A stretch of 15,279 bases of DNA from Hemicentrotus pulcherrimus (taxonomy: Eukaryota > Echinodermata > Echinoidea > Camarodonta > Strongylocentrotidae), in NCBI GenBank assembly GCA_003118195.1, contig BEXV01000022.1, positions 261,290-276,568 of the forward strand. Direction: 5' to 3'. Below, in pieces: positions 1 to 11,300 of this stretch. The translations under genes and the position numbers were made by a program. Positions within the stretch are counted from its first letter, which is position 1. The number at the start of each line of letters is the position of its first letter. The notes beneath the pieces are model-generated. The model ran no database searches. It was not told the origin of the DNA and worked only from the letters and a program-made list of their open reading frames with translations.

Positions 1-111
1 AGTGGAACAACCGACGATATACAGACTGAAGCTTTCGGTCTAGGTCTAGTGGAGCCAGACGAAGTCTCAGTGGAACAACCGACGATATACAGACTGAAGC
101 TTTCGGTCTAG
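1..111. repeat. 43-bp direct repeat, two copies
   Basis: Positions 1-43 and 69-111 are identical, separated by 25 bp. The copies are out of frame with each other (68-bp period). The frame running from about 30 to the TAG ending at 174 is open and reads through the second copy, but it is too short and unfamiliar to call coding. The left copy touches the window edge, so the array may continue further out. Confidence 0.85.
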
Positions 112-779
112 ATTTTGAAGTGAAGACAGAAATAGAAATGACAAATCAGTTATCTACCCTAATGTCTCAGAGATAGGAGCTCGAGAATGAGGATTGTTTC
201 CACAAACGATGACATCCTTGTAGATTCTAGGCCTAAAACGCAGATAATGGCGTCGTAAAAAAAAAAAAATCTTTGAGGCTCTGCGGGTGTAGGGTTCTCG
301 ATCCGCGCGCTGGCAATGCGAAAAATAGATTCTGCATTAGCTCAGGAGGATTTATCTTTCATAACGTGAAAGTCCCTGTGCAGAGTGAATGCGAAATGCA
401 TCAAGAAGCATCGCGGAATACGTTTATCGCAAAACCAACGCACAGATTGGAAATAAGAATGGTCGGCAAAAAGGATGATTCTTATTTTTTAGGATGCGTC
501 TGTCCACGTTTATGGAGACAATCCTCCTTTATACGGACGATCCTTGTTCTTGGACCAGCGCCCCTACTGATGTCAGACCCCGTCATTGTTGTCTTTTGAC
601 TTAAAGATGAAGTTGAGTTCTGCGAATCAAACAATATTTGTTCGGAAAAATACTCTCAAAATACAAAATGAAAAAAAATGAAAATACATCGCTTCTACGT
701 TAGCAAGCAAAATAATTTCTTTCCTCTTGAAATTATCTTCGCAAGTTAGGACAGTTAGGCTAGCAGCTACACTTTGCCC

Positions 780-960
780 CATGACGTCGCAGTGATTAAA
801 TATTAAATATGCACAAAACTAGTTGCGCGTACGACATGCACGTCGTGCGGTACACACGCCGCGGCCGCTAATTAGGTACTAGGTCTGTCATGTGATCAGC
901 TGAGTGCCTCGCTAGCGCTAGCAAGCGGGCAGCTAGCAGCCCAGTGGGTTTTTTATAAAC
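780..960. promoter_or_regulatory. CpG-dense patch, possible promoter or regulatory DNA
   Basis: This stretch has far more CpG than the rest of the window, most densely at about 824-868. It contains a CRE-like TGACGT (782-787), a TCATGTGA motif and CAGCTG E-box near 890-900, a 12-bp palindrome GCTAGCGCTAGC (911-922) and a TATAAA (954-959). A GTAAGT donor-like hexamer follows at 967-972, but no upstream frame ends there in the phase that the next exon needs. A promoter is possible; no transcription start or first exon can be tied to it. Confidence 0.2.
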
Positions 961-1422
961 CTGCTCGTAAGTTACGAACCACTTTATGCACGACTGGTGA
1001 TCAGTTCTTGTGCTAAATGATCGAGAATATGATTATATAACACCCAAGAACATGTTCCAGTTGTATGTAGATTTACGAACAGCTTTTATGAAACATTCCC
1101 GGGCCATGCAGACCGACTGGTACGGCAGGCCGGCGTGCATGCCAACAATTGTTCGTGAATGATTTTTATTTGCTGCAGCCGTGTAAGTAAGATGACCGAT
1201 CTCGAGTTTGTGTTCACTTTGAAATACAAATTACACAAAACCAAAGTGTTTTGTTATAAAAACAGTGTTTGTAAAATGACTCAAAGTGCGTGTAAAGCCT
1301 ATAAATGGGTCGATTCTTGTCGCCAATATACTATCCCTGTCGACATGTTGCCTTCCCGTAAAAATGCACTTTTATCGACAAGGTTGGCAACAGAAGGCTT
1401 GTCGATGACAGCACTAGAACTG

Positions 1423-1572
1423 TACATTCAGAATACGCGCTCCCACTGGCCTATCCGCTTGATTGGCTTCAAATTTAAGTGAGGGGGGGGGGGGGGNGGC
1501 ATTGAACGCTCTACATTTAGAATACGCGCTCCCACTGGCCGATCCGCTTGAGTGGCTTCGAATTTATGTGAG
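1423..1572. repeat. 61-bp direct repeat flanking a G-run
   Basis: Positions 1423-1483 and 1512-1572 match at 56 of 61 positions. A poly-G run with an unresolved base (1497) lies between them. The duplication looks local. It sits in DNA with no supported gene. Confidence 0.8.
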
Positions 1573-2161
1573 AGGAGACCTACTTAATTTAAGCCCAACC
1601 TACATGTAAGTGCAATAGCAATGCCAATACATAATATTACATAACACACTGACATGTCGTGCTTTAGACGGGTGACGCACGCATGATCACAAATATCAAC
1701 CAACATTCAGTACAACTACAAATTTCCAGTTTGTACCTTAAATATGACGAAAATGAGAATTTTCCAAACTTCTCTGATATTGAGAGTAAGACTGATGTGG
1801 TCATGGTGATGTGGCTGATTGAAATTGCAAAGATTGAATTTCATCAAATTTAGAATCAAATCTTGAGACTCTAATCCTTCTCCTAGAATCTAGTAGTTCA
1901 CTTGTACATACATTTTAAAGTCTTAGTGACGATGATGTGGATTCATTTTTTAGAAAGGTCATGTCGGCCTGGGTAAGTATGCATTTGGTTTGAACTCTGG
2001 TTATAAATCTCAAAAACAGTGATGGGCAGAACGATGATGGAAATCGTGGCAAAATACTTAAAGACAAATTTAATTTATACAGCAGAATTTCATTTGAGAT
2101 GCAAAGCATGAAACTGAAATGTTGCATATATATCTCATGTTTGTTCTTTTCTTTTCTCTAG

Positions 2162-2317
2162 GAAAATCAAAAGAAAAAGAAAAGGAAATCTGCCCGGGTA
2201 GAAGTTGAATCAACAGATACAGAAGTTCTCTCTCCCACCAATCTTCTTGCTTTAGGAACAGTAGCTGGAAGTGTTCTTCTCTACAGTGTCCTGAAAGGGG
2301 ACTTGCATTCTAAACTG
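2162..2317 (+). CDS. WDR43 visible exon 1 (basic segment and WD blade)
   Basis: Acceptor TTTCTCTAG ends at 2161 and donor GTATGT starts at 2318. The exon is 52 codons, phase 0 at both ends. It begins [14 protein letters not shown], a nucleolar/nuclear targeting-like basic patch, and then reads [20 protein letters not shown], which matches the conserved LALGT..GSILLY blade of WDR43. Because it opens in phase 0 without a Met, at least one coding exon lies upstream. Confidence 0.93.
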
Positions 2318-5300
2318 GTATGTTGAATTCATTCTACAGTGTAATACCGAAGCATAGTTGCACAGAGCTTTTGAATTTTAAATGACATAGCCAACAAGTG
2401 GAAGCTAATTCTGCAGCATAATTCTTGCTCTCATATATCTTGTTAAAAGATGTGAACTTGAATATGTAATGGTTCATGTTTGCCAATGTCATGATGTAAA
2501 AGACAATGTTCTGTTGTTCAGTTTGTTGACTGAGTATTATTCCTTATCTACTTTCGAATATAGACATCTTTTTTGCTAGTCACAATCTTTCTGCTTCACA
2601 TCTTAAGAAAGAAGAAGTTTGTTCTACCATACAGCTTGTGGAGTCTTCAATGAATATATTGCTTCTTTACTTGTGTTTATGGAAATGAGAAAAGGAGAAG
2701 GAAGAACGAACAAGTGTATAATATGAGTGGTTTAACTTTTCACTAGCTTTAGTGGACCAATGGAACAAACATGGGACTGCCATAGACATCTGTTTTCACA
2801 CATAGAATGTACATGTAGCGTGTACTCCGAAACATTGTGGCAGTCCAAGGTTTTGATTCATGGGGAAATAAAACGGGCAATTACAACAATACTTTTTTCT
2901 CCTTAGGATGGAGGTCATGATGACACAGTCAATGATGTGTGTTGGCATCCCAGTGATAATACTCTGTACAGCTGTTCTGAAGACAGGCACATAGTGGAAT
3001 GGGACATTACCAACAGGACTGTCCGAAGGTAACAAAACTAGTGCATCAAGGCAGGGCAAGACATTTAGTAAGATTAAAGCACCATAAACCAAATAAGTCC
3101 AATCAGTTGTAGGTCGCTTATAACTTACAAGTTGTACAATTATATATGTATTGTTTCAAATTCTTTTTGTTGTTGTAAAGAGTATGTCATTGTTTGTCCT
3201 TGATTGGTTGCTAATCTATGATGAGAACCCATGCACCACGCATATTATCTGTGAATGATAAAACCATTTCTACCACATGAACCACTGAGATTTATGCAAC
3301 CTTCAAAGGCAATTCAGGATTATTCATTGATTGATGAACGGTGAGCAATTTTTTTCCTGATCAATACTTCAACTTGATTCAATTCAATTCTATAACGTAG
3401 ACTCATATTGTACACATCATTTTGAATTAAAAGCAGCACCCAAAACATATTATTTTAATAAAGTAGAATTTGCTGTAGCCATGTGTTTTGCTTTGCTCTT
3501 TTTTTTTAAATTGCCTGACCTGTATTTCTTGATTGTTTTGTGTGTAGTAAGTGGAAAGGAGACAAGACGTCTGTATATTCCATTTGCATTTGTCCGGGAG
3601 GAAGTACTTTGCTTAGTGCAGGCAGAACTATTCAACTCTGGAATCTTCAAACCAAAGCTGTCTTAAAAGTAAGTTTACAGACCTTGTAAATCCATAATTG
3701 ATATAAAGATTGCTATCATTTGCAAATGAAGGAGTATTCAATTTTTTCTGTTGCATAATTGTCAGCTAAATATTGAAAATATTGTGGATACATTGCTCAG
3801 GCATGTATCATGCATATTTAATTTAGTTGGTCTGGTCACTTGATAATGATATATGGGGCTACAACACTTGTGGATCTCGCTACAACATTTATATGATATG
3901 CCCTTTACTTTTCTCTCCCCAGAAATTCACCGGCCACGCCAGCCCAGTTACGAGACTAAGGGTGGTGCCCACATCATCTCCAGGGTCAAAGGAAGATGAC
4001 CCTCTGGATTCTGTCGAAGGACTCTATTTCATGTCTTCAGCTGCTAGTGATAGAATTGTAAATGTCTGGTGAGTATAACACCTTGTTTTGATTGGTTGGT
4101 GTGACTCAAGGGTCCACAGGGTTCCAAGTGTGAGTTAGGTGCTTCCATACTTAGCCCCCATCCCAATGTAAAGTCATTGTAAGGTATAAGAGAAGCTAAA
4201 GGGTCCTATGTATTCTCAGATTTGTATCCTTTGAAACCTGCAAGAGACCCACCCACTTAATTACATTTTTACTTCTCGATGCACAGTCACTTTGTACTGT
4301 CGTCTTATTGGAGAAATGCTGTTCAGGTGGAATGTACAGGTATAAATTGTAGAATGGCATAAACCCATTCAGATGACACTGAATGCCTTTTGGTTGAGCT
4401 TCCATCAAATTTGTCTTACCCTGTTGTAATCTAAATATTTACTTATTAACTCAGATGTGTATTCTTTCTTTATTTGGTTGATTAATCCATGATGAGAACC
4501 CATGCACCACGCATATTACCAGTGAATGATAAAACATTTCTACCACATGAACCTCAGAGATTTATGCAACCATCAAAGGTAATTCAAAGAAATATTGAGT
4601 GCCTCACCATCAACATATAAATATTTCAAAGAGATATTTGATAAATTTGTTTTCTTTCAGGCAAGTCAAGTCTGGTAGTAAGGACAAGGCTTCTCTTGCC
4701 TCATTTGCTGTTCCAGATGAGCCCAGTGATTTTGATGTCTGCATTTCCTCAGATTCGGTAATGTAACATCTTTTTACGAGAGCAGTAAAATTTTGAATAT
4801 GATGCGTTTAAATGAATTGATGCTGAAAGAACTGACTGTAACTTGTCAATTAATTGAAGACAGTTCAACTATTAGCATTCATTATGAATTCAGTGTTATT
4901 GTTCGATCATTGATTGACTGTTATTCTATAGTTTTGCAACACTTGTACAACCTTCATGGACTATTTTGTTGAATGATTTATATATGGCCATTCACGCTGT
5001 AAAAGAACTGTTCATTATTTTTCATTTTAATCATTGCTATTTTATATATTGAATTGTTATATCATTTTATCAATCCAGTGTAATAATACTTACTACAGTT
5101 CAACAGTACTTACTTGCCTGTTATCAGTAGTAATCTCACACGTACATCTAAATTTGTTGCTAATCTATGATGAGAACCCATGCACCAAGCATATTACCTG
5201 TGAATGATAAAACATTTCTACCACATGAACCACTGAGATTTATGCAACCATCAAGGGAATTTTCAAAAATCACCATCTCACCATCTCACCATCAACAAAG

Positions 5301-8300
5301 ATATGTTTCAAAGAGATATTTGATAATTTTGTTTTCTTTCAGGCAAATCAAGTTGGGTAGCAAGGGCAAGGAGGCCAAATTTCTGTGTTTTTAACGTGGG
5401 CACTAAAATTTGAATCTTGAAATATTTTCTTCTTTTTATCTTGCAGGCGGTATACACTTCTGTAGTTTGTCAGTCAGGACAAGTCCACATATTCCAGACA
5501 ATGCTCAATGGGTAAGCTACACAAACAAAGGAAATATTCATGTAGTTGATAGCCTCCCTTTATAGTAAATGCAAATAACAATATATAAATTGTCTACCAA
5601 TTCTTTAACTTGATAGTCATGTAGTTGACAGCCTCCCTTTTTAGTAAATGCAAATAACAATATATAAATATATATATATATATATAAATAAATGAATAAA
5701 TATAAATATATAAATTGTCTACCAATTCTTTAACTTGATAGTCGTTCTTTGATCATGTTACATTTCATCTTCAGATAAAGGTGTGATATAATAACATAAG
5801 CGTGCACATTTCGATTTTAGTATGGACTCTGTTTAAAGAAAAGTGTACAAAATACTGGAAATTACATTTCTTATTATGCAGGAGGGTTAGGAAACCATTC
5901 CAAGCAAGACATGTGGTCAACGTGACAACAGAGGGTAGCAAGCTGTCTCCTGCTAGGCCTATTCCAATCCTGACATCACAGCTGCAGTTGGTTGAAGGTC
6001 AGCCGCAACTCAAGATAGCCTACGGTGTCAATCTCAAGCCAGCCTTTGAATCGATGGTGAGTTAAGCGGTGTTTCAGCTTCTAAATATTTATGGCAAATA
6101 AACTCTGAAATGACGATAATGATGATGATGGTATAATCTTTCTGAATTATTTTCAAATAGTATAGTATTTTGTCCAGCCCATCTGGATTTAAAAAAAAAA
6201 AAATTTTAGTAAATAAATTTAATTTAATTTATTGGTTGCTAATCTATGATGAGAACCCATGCACCACGCATATATCCTGCTGATGATAAAACATATCTAC
6301 CACAGATACACTGAGATTTTATGCAACCCTAATTAACTAGTGATTATTTGTATTTTGTAAACAAAAAGATTTCAAGGTTTAATGTTTAAAATGCAAATCT
6401 AATTTAACCTAAGCATGGTCCAAAACTGTGATTGGTAAGCTCTTTGACAGTTGATGATATTAATTGTTACTACCTCTTTTGCGTTCTATTACAGAGCTTA
6501 GAATCACAAGAGAAGGAGATCTGTTTAATACGAGATGATCACTTGCATGCGGATAGAAGGACAGATGAAGCTGGTGACAGAGTGAGTATTTCAATAAATG
6601 GTGTAGTATCTCTGTCTTAGACAAAATGAGCAGAATTTTCTATGTGGGCCCTTGTTCAAGTTCTAAAGTCAAAGCTGTTTAATCTGTTGAACAGTGAACA
6701 CACATGCCCACAAAAAAGAATTCCTGTCTTTGTATTTTTAAATTGTTTTATTTAAAAAAAATTCCATGAAGAGAACACCTGCATGTAACCTGTGAATGAA
6801 AGTATGAAAAGAGATTATGGCCTGTACAATTTATTTGTATTTGCGAATTCTTGGTTCCCCCCCCCCCAAAAAAAAAAGAGTATATCATTGTTTGTCTTTG
6901 ATTGGTTGCTAATCTATGATGAGAACCCATGCACCACGCATATATCTGTGAATGATAAAACATTTCTACCACATGAACCACTGAGAGTTATGCAACCAGC
7001 CAAGGCAATTCAAGATTATTGATTAATTGATGAAAGGTGAACAAATTGTTTCCTGATCATTACTTCAATTCAATTCAATCCAACTCTGTTCATCCAATGA
7101 AAATCTTGACTTAAATTTTATAAATCGTTGGAGAAGTGAAAATGAAAACATTTCACGTTTTATTAATTGCATATTGTATTTCTGGAAATTTGTTTTCTAG
7201 ATCTGGAATGATTATTTAATTTTCAACCTCAGATTAAAAAAAAATGAATTGATGACTGAGCAAATATATGTTTACTTGATATGAACAGGTGAAGAGACCA
7301 TTAACATCAGGTGATGTGACAGTGTTAGGTCCGAACAACATGGCACCCGGCAGACCAATTCAAGGACTTGATGAACCATCTAAATCAGCGAGGAAGAAGG
7401 CCAAAAGAAAATCTCTTAGAACAGAGGTAAATGTGTGCAATGATATTAACATAATTTTTAAAATTCAAACTTTGTTATAAAGGGAGTACAAGAAAGAAGA
7501 GAAGTGTAGTGTCCATGTCTGTTTGAAACAATAAATGATGGTGTAGTTTCTGCTAGTTCTTTTCATTCATCGATTTATTAATTTTCTTAATGATCTCAAT
7601 GTTTGCCCAAATATTTGTACAAACCTGTTATAAATCAATTAGGATTTATTCATTCTATGAGATGGTTAAAAGTCCTGATCATTTAGACAAGTTGCAATTT
7701 TCTTAATTTTCTCATGTCAGAGAATTTTACCTTCAAATTTGTTATTCATTCTTTAATGATTCATCTCCCTATCCAGCTGAGTATGGAAGACAGATTGAAT
7801 GCCCTGAGTATCGCCCAAGCAAGACCTGACATCGACAAGAGCCAGCCTCCACGAGCTGATGTCATGGTCACATTACTGTCACAGGGACTTCAGAGTCAAG
7901 ACAGAGAACTACTAGATGTAAGATTCAAACCTCTTCTATAAAGTCTCAGTTCATATAAAAAAATTGTGTGNGGGGGGGGAGGAGAAATGGGTTATAAATT
8001 GTAATTTTTGTGAATTATCTAACTGTTTGTCAGCATTTCATATTTTCAAATTTGTATCCGCTCACCAGGAAATAATTCAGTTAAGCATTGTTCAGACATT
8101 GTTACATTAGGAAAATATATCCTCCGTTCAGATACATACCTGCGATTGTACTTGTGTACAAAATGACAGCCGTGTAACAAACGGAGGTAGAATAAACCCA
8201 AGAATCCTCTCCACCTGTCACAGCCTGCCCCCAAGCTGATGACAGACTATATTGGGTTCTACAGAATCTCTTTATCTCTTTGCTAGATTAATACCCATTA

Positions 8301-11300
8301 TAGTTTCACATGTTATTTCATTTACTGAGAGTCAGAAAGGCATTGCCTCTTTGCAATGTGACATGAGTTGAGTCCCCTTCTTACTTTCAGCATTTGATTT
8401 GTTGAAATGATTGTTTACTATTTTACCCTGCCTCACTGTATTGTGCTTTCTGTCTTCTAGATGTCTTTCTGTATCTTTCTTTCTGTATTTATATGGTTGG
8501 CTCTATTTTCCTTTTTTTTTTGCTTTAATCTATGTTCTACCTGTAGCAAAAGTCATACAATCTTCTATTCCCCTTATCTTCTCTGCAGAGAGTACTTAAG
8601 CAGGACAGAGCTAAAGTAGTAACCAACACCATCAAGAGACTCCCTATACCTCTCATTGTACCTCTCGTTCAAGAGCTAGCCAGACGAATGAACACCGCAC
8701 CACAAAGGTATGGCACCGTCTGCTTGCAAATTCTTTGTTTACTTTTTGTTGTCGTAAAGAGTATATCAATGTTTGTCTTAGATTAGTTGCTAATCTATGA
8801 TGAGAACCCATGCACCACGCATATTAACTGTGAATGATAAAACATTTCTACCACATGAACCTCTGAGATTTATGCAACCACCAAAGGCATCAAGTATGTT
8901 TTAGAAAGTTCTTTTTAAGAACGTTTCATATTAAGCATAGGATTCCAAAATGACATCTTGATCTCAACAATTTTCTAGCTGATGATAGAGAGAAATCATT
9001 TAGAGCAAAACTGCACACTTATTTTTTTCCCCGGAGCTATATTTGACATTTTAGGGACTCCTGTTATTGTTTAGCCTAGCTTAAAGTTGCTGAAAAGACT
9101 ACAGCCACCAGTAAATGCTTTAAAAAGCTGACTTTTTGTGATTGCATAACTTGACATGTCCTTATCTGTTTTCTCTCAGTGGGCTGGTGATTGCCCATTG
9201 GACGAAGGAAGTGTTACGAGAGAGGGCGTCCTACCTCATGACCTGTCCTGAGCTCATGCTGAGATTAAGTCACATCTATGAGACCATCAACACAAGGACA
9301 AGCAACGGTAGCAAACTTGGCAGGCTGCATGGCAAATTGGATCTAATGTTGGCTCAGGTAAATACATGATTTTGATAGAGGAGCTAGGGATTAATAGGAT
9401 TTAAAAAAAAAAATCATTTATATCGATAATAAGACTGGGAGCAGGTGGATTCTACTAACTTTGGGCAATTTATATTGATTGGCATTTTTCTATTCTTTTT
9501 AGAATCAGAGAGATATATTAAAGGTAATACAAAGTTTTGGGAAATTTTGAAAATTGGGTGGATAGTGATTCTTTACAATTTTGATTTATTTGGATGCCCC
9601 TGTGGATGAATTATAAGCACTAGAAAATTTAGCCCCTAAAACACTTCTGCTTTCGAGAAAAATTGAATATAAAAATTTACCGGTGTTCCGGTAAATTTTG
9701 ATACATTTCAAATAGCCCCTACGGCCGTACAATGATAGCTGCGACCATGAAAATTGCAGAATGTGTAGTTGTGATATATAATTTCCAAACGGGAATAGCT
9801 AATCTGTCGATTTTAGTCAAGAAACATTGTTTTATAGCTTAATCAATATTTTGACCTTGAGAGGGAGCTATACAACATAAAGAGTTTATTATTTACAATT
9901 TCATAACTTCAGACTCGATTTCAACTGCGACAACGATCACTGAATATTTTAGGATCGCATATGTTTCCAATATGTTCATTTGAACCAAATTCATGACCCC
10001 ATACCAAAACTTTGTATAACCTTTATTAATGGTCTATTTTCATTTTAAATTTAAAGTTGCAAAGCAGAAGCATATCGAATAACTTTAAAAATCGATTGTG
10101 TACTCTGTGCAGACACCTGAATTGAATTGGTTCATTTAATGTAAAAATACATACATGCTGCTGGTAAGTTGACACATGAATTTACAAACAAAAACATGAA
10201 TATGACACTTACGGGTATAATGATCTGATGTTACACAGCATTGAAATTTGCATTCTTTACAAGATTTGAAAAAAAGCCATTTAAACTTCATATTATTACT
10301 GATGTTGTATACTTGTGTTTTCCATTTTATAATGCTTTATGTGTTCTTTTTTTATACAACAGATTTCATCACAAGAAGATACAGTGGAAGCCAGCCATAC
10401 AGACCAGGCACTTATGCTCTATGAAGATGGTAAGTTTTCTGAATTACAGGATTGAAAATAGTTAGCCTGTGATTTCAGGATTGTTATTGTTATTGAGTAA
10501 TAATGATGAATAGCTTTTATTCTTTTAATTTGTGTGATATTCAGAACGGATGGTGTCTGCTTGAAAACCATGCACAACTTTGTAGGTGTATATGAAATTG
10601 TATCCTGAGATGAAAGTTTTGACAAAACAACAAAAATAATGATATTACCAACTTTGGATATTTGATATAGTAGTAATGCACCTTTTCATGAGAGCATAGC
10701 AATTGACAAGATAAAAAGTAGGACTACAGTTTGAAACCGCAATGTGTAATAGATTCCTGTTTGGTTTAGAGTTCATATCCATGCACTGTTTGGATTGCTG
10801 AAAAACTTTTACAGACAATGATGAAAGAGAGATTTTGTTGTTTGTCTTTGATTGGTTGCTAATCTATGATGAGAACCCATGCACCACGCATATTACCTGT
10901 GAATGATAAAACATTTCTACCACATGAACCACTGAGATTTATGCAACCTTCAAAGGCAATTCAGGATTATTGATTGATGAACAGTGAACAATTTTTTTTC
11001 CTGCTCATACTTCATTTCTATTCATCCTATGAAAAACTTATAATGTACAAATCGTTATGAATTTAAAAGCAGCACCCCAAGTATCCTCAGATGAAAGTTG
11101 TGACAAGAAACTAACAACAATGATGTTTTTACCAACCTTGAATCATTTATATAATAGTGATGCACATTTTAATGAGAATAGGGCAAGTGTAAAGATAGAA
11201 AAGTAGTAGACTGAAGTTTGAATCTACAATGTGTCATTAATTCCTGTTTGGCTCAGAAATGTTCATATCCATGCACTGTTCTGATTGCTGACAGATCTTT

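Larger units (their letters stand above)
1..2161. other. Upstream region without a recognisable exon
   Basis: I read both strands for the missing first WDR43 exon (a WD blade followed by a Cys-Thr-Cys-Leu-type motif) and found nothing convincing. The stretch contains two short direct duplications, an A-run, a G-run with an unresolved base at 1497, and a CpG-dense patch around 780-960. Several open frames of 36 to 108 codons occur (for example 273-599, 1052-1162 and 1159-1482), but none shows a family motif, plausible splice context or homology I recognise. It is either intron 1 of WDR43 or intergenic DNA plus intron; the sequence alone does not decide. Confidence 0.6.
4476..5413 (+). repeat. 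Segmental duplication: snoRNA plus acceptor plus exon start
   Basis: The block from copy B through the acceptor into visible exon 5 and the following intron (4476 to about 4800) is repeated from copy C onward (5156 to about 5413). Shared landmarks after the snoRNA are CTCACCATCAACA, TTTCAAAGAGATATTTGATAA, TTTTGTTTTCTTTCAG, the exon start GCAA.TCAAG..GGTAG, and past the exon GCA.TAAAATTT. The middle of the exon is missing from the second copy. The direction of duplication is clear because the first exon is intact and the second carries a stop. Confidence 0.85.

Noticed and set aside
273..599. 108-codon open frame on the + strand
   Set aside because: No family motif, low-information composition and no splice or expression context. 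It is most likely a chance frame.
967..972. GTAAGT as donor of a missing first exon
   Set aside because: The upstream frame from the ATG at 890 does not end in the required phase, and no WD-like peptide precedes it.
1052..1162. 36-codon open frame, MFQLYVDLRT...
   Set aside because: It looks somewhat protein-like, but it is short, matches no part of WDR43 and has no supported splice sites.
1159..1482. 107-codon open frame on the + strand
   Set aside because: It runs into a duplicated non-coding repeat and a G-run, and contains no recognisable domain.
5167..5394. 75-codon open frame spanning copy C and the pseudo-exon
   Set aside because: It crosses the snoRNA and a splice acceptor. Only the part after 5343 descends from coding sequence.
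8236..8328. CTGATGA and CTGA 93 nt apart, possible extra C/D snoRNA
   Set aside because: No terminal stem, an imperfect C box (C instead of a purine first) and no resemblance to the seven copies.
3206..10948. Reading the seven repeated elements as a SINE or MITE
   Set aside because: All are in the same orientation, one per intron, have C/D boxes at conserved spacing and a terminal stem, and lack target duplications or poly(A) tails. A dispersed repeat cannot be fully excluded without a genome search.
11089..11300. ATGATGT/GTGATGC with CTGA in the direct repeat, possible snoRNA
   Set aside because: The boxes are imperfect, not conserved in the other repeat copy, and lack a closing stem.
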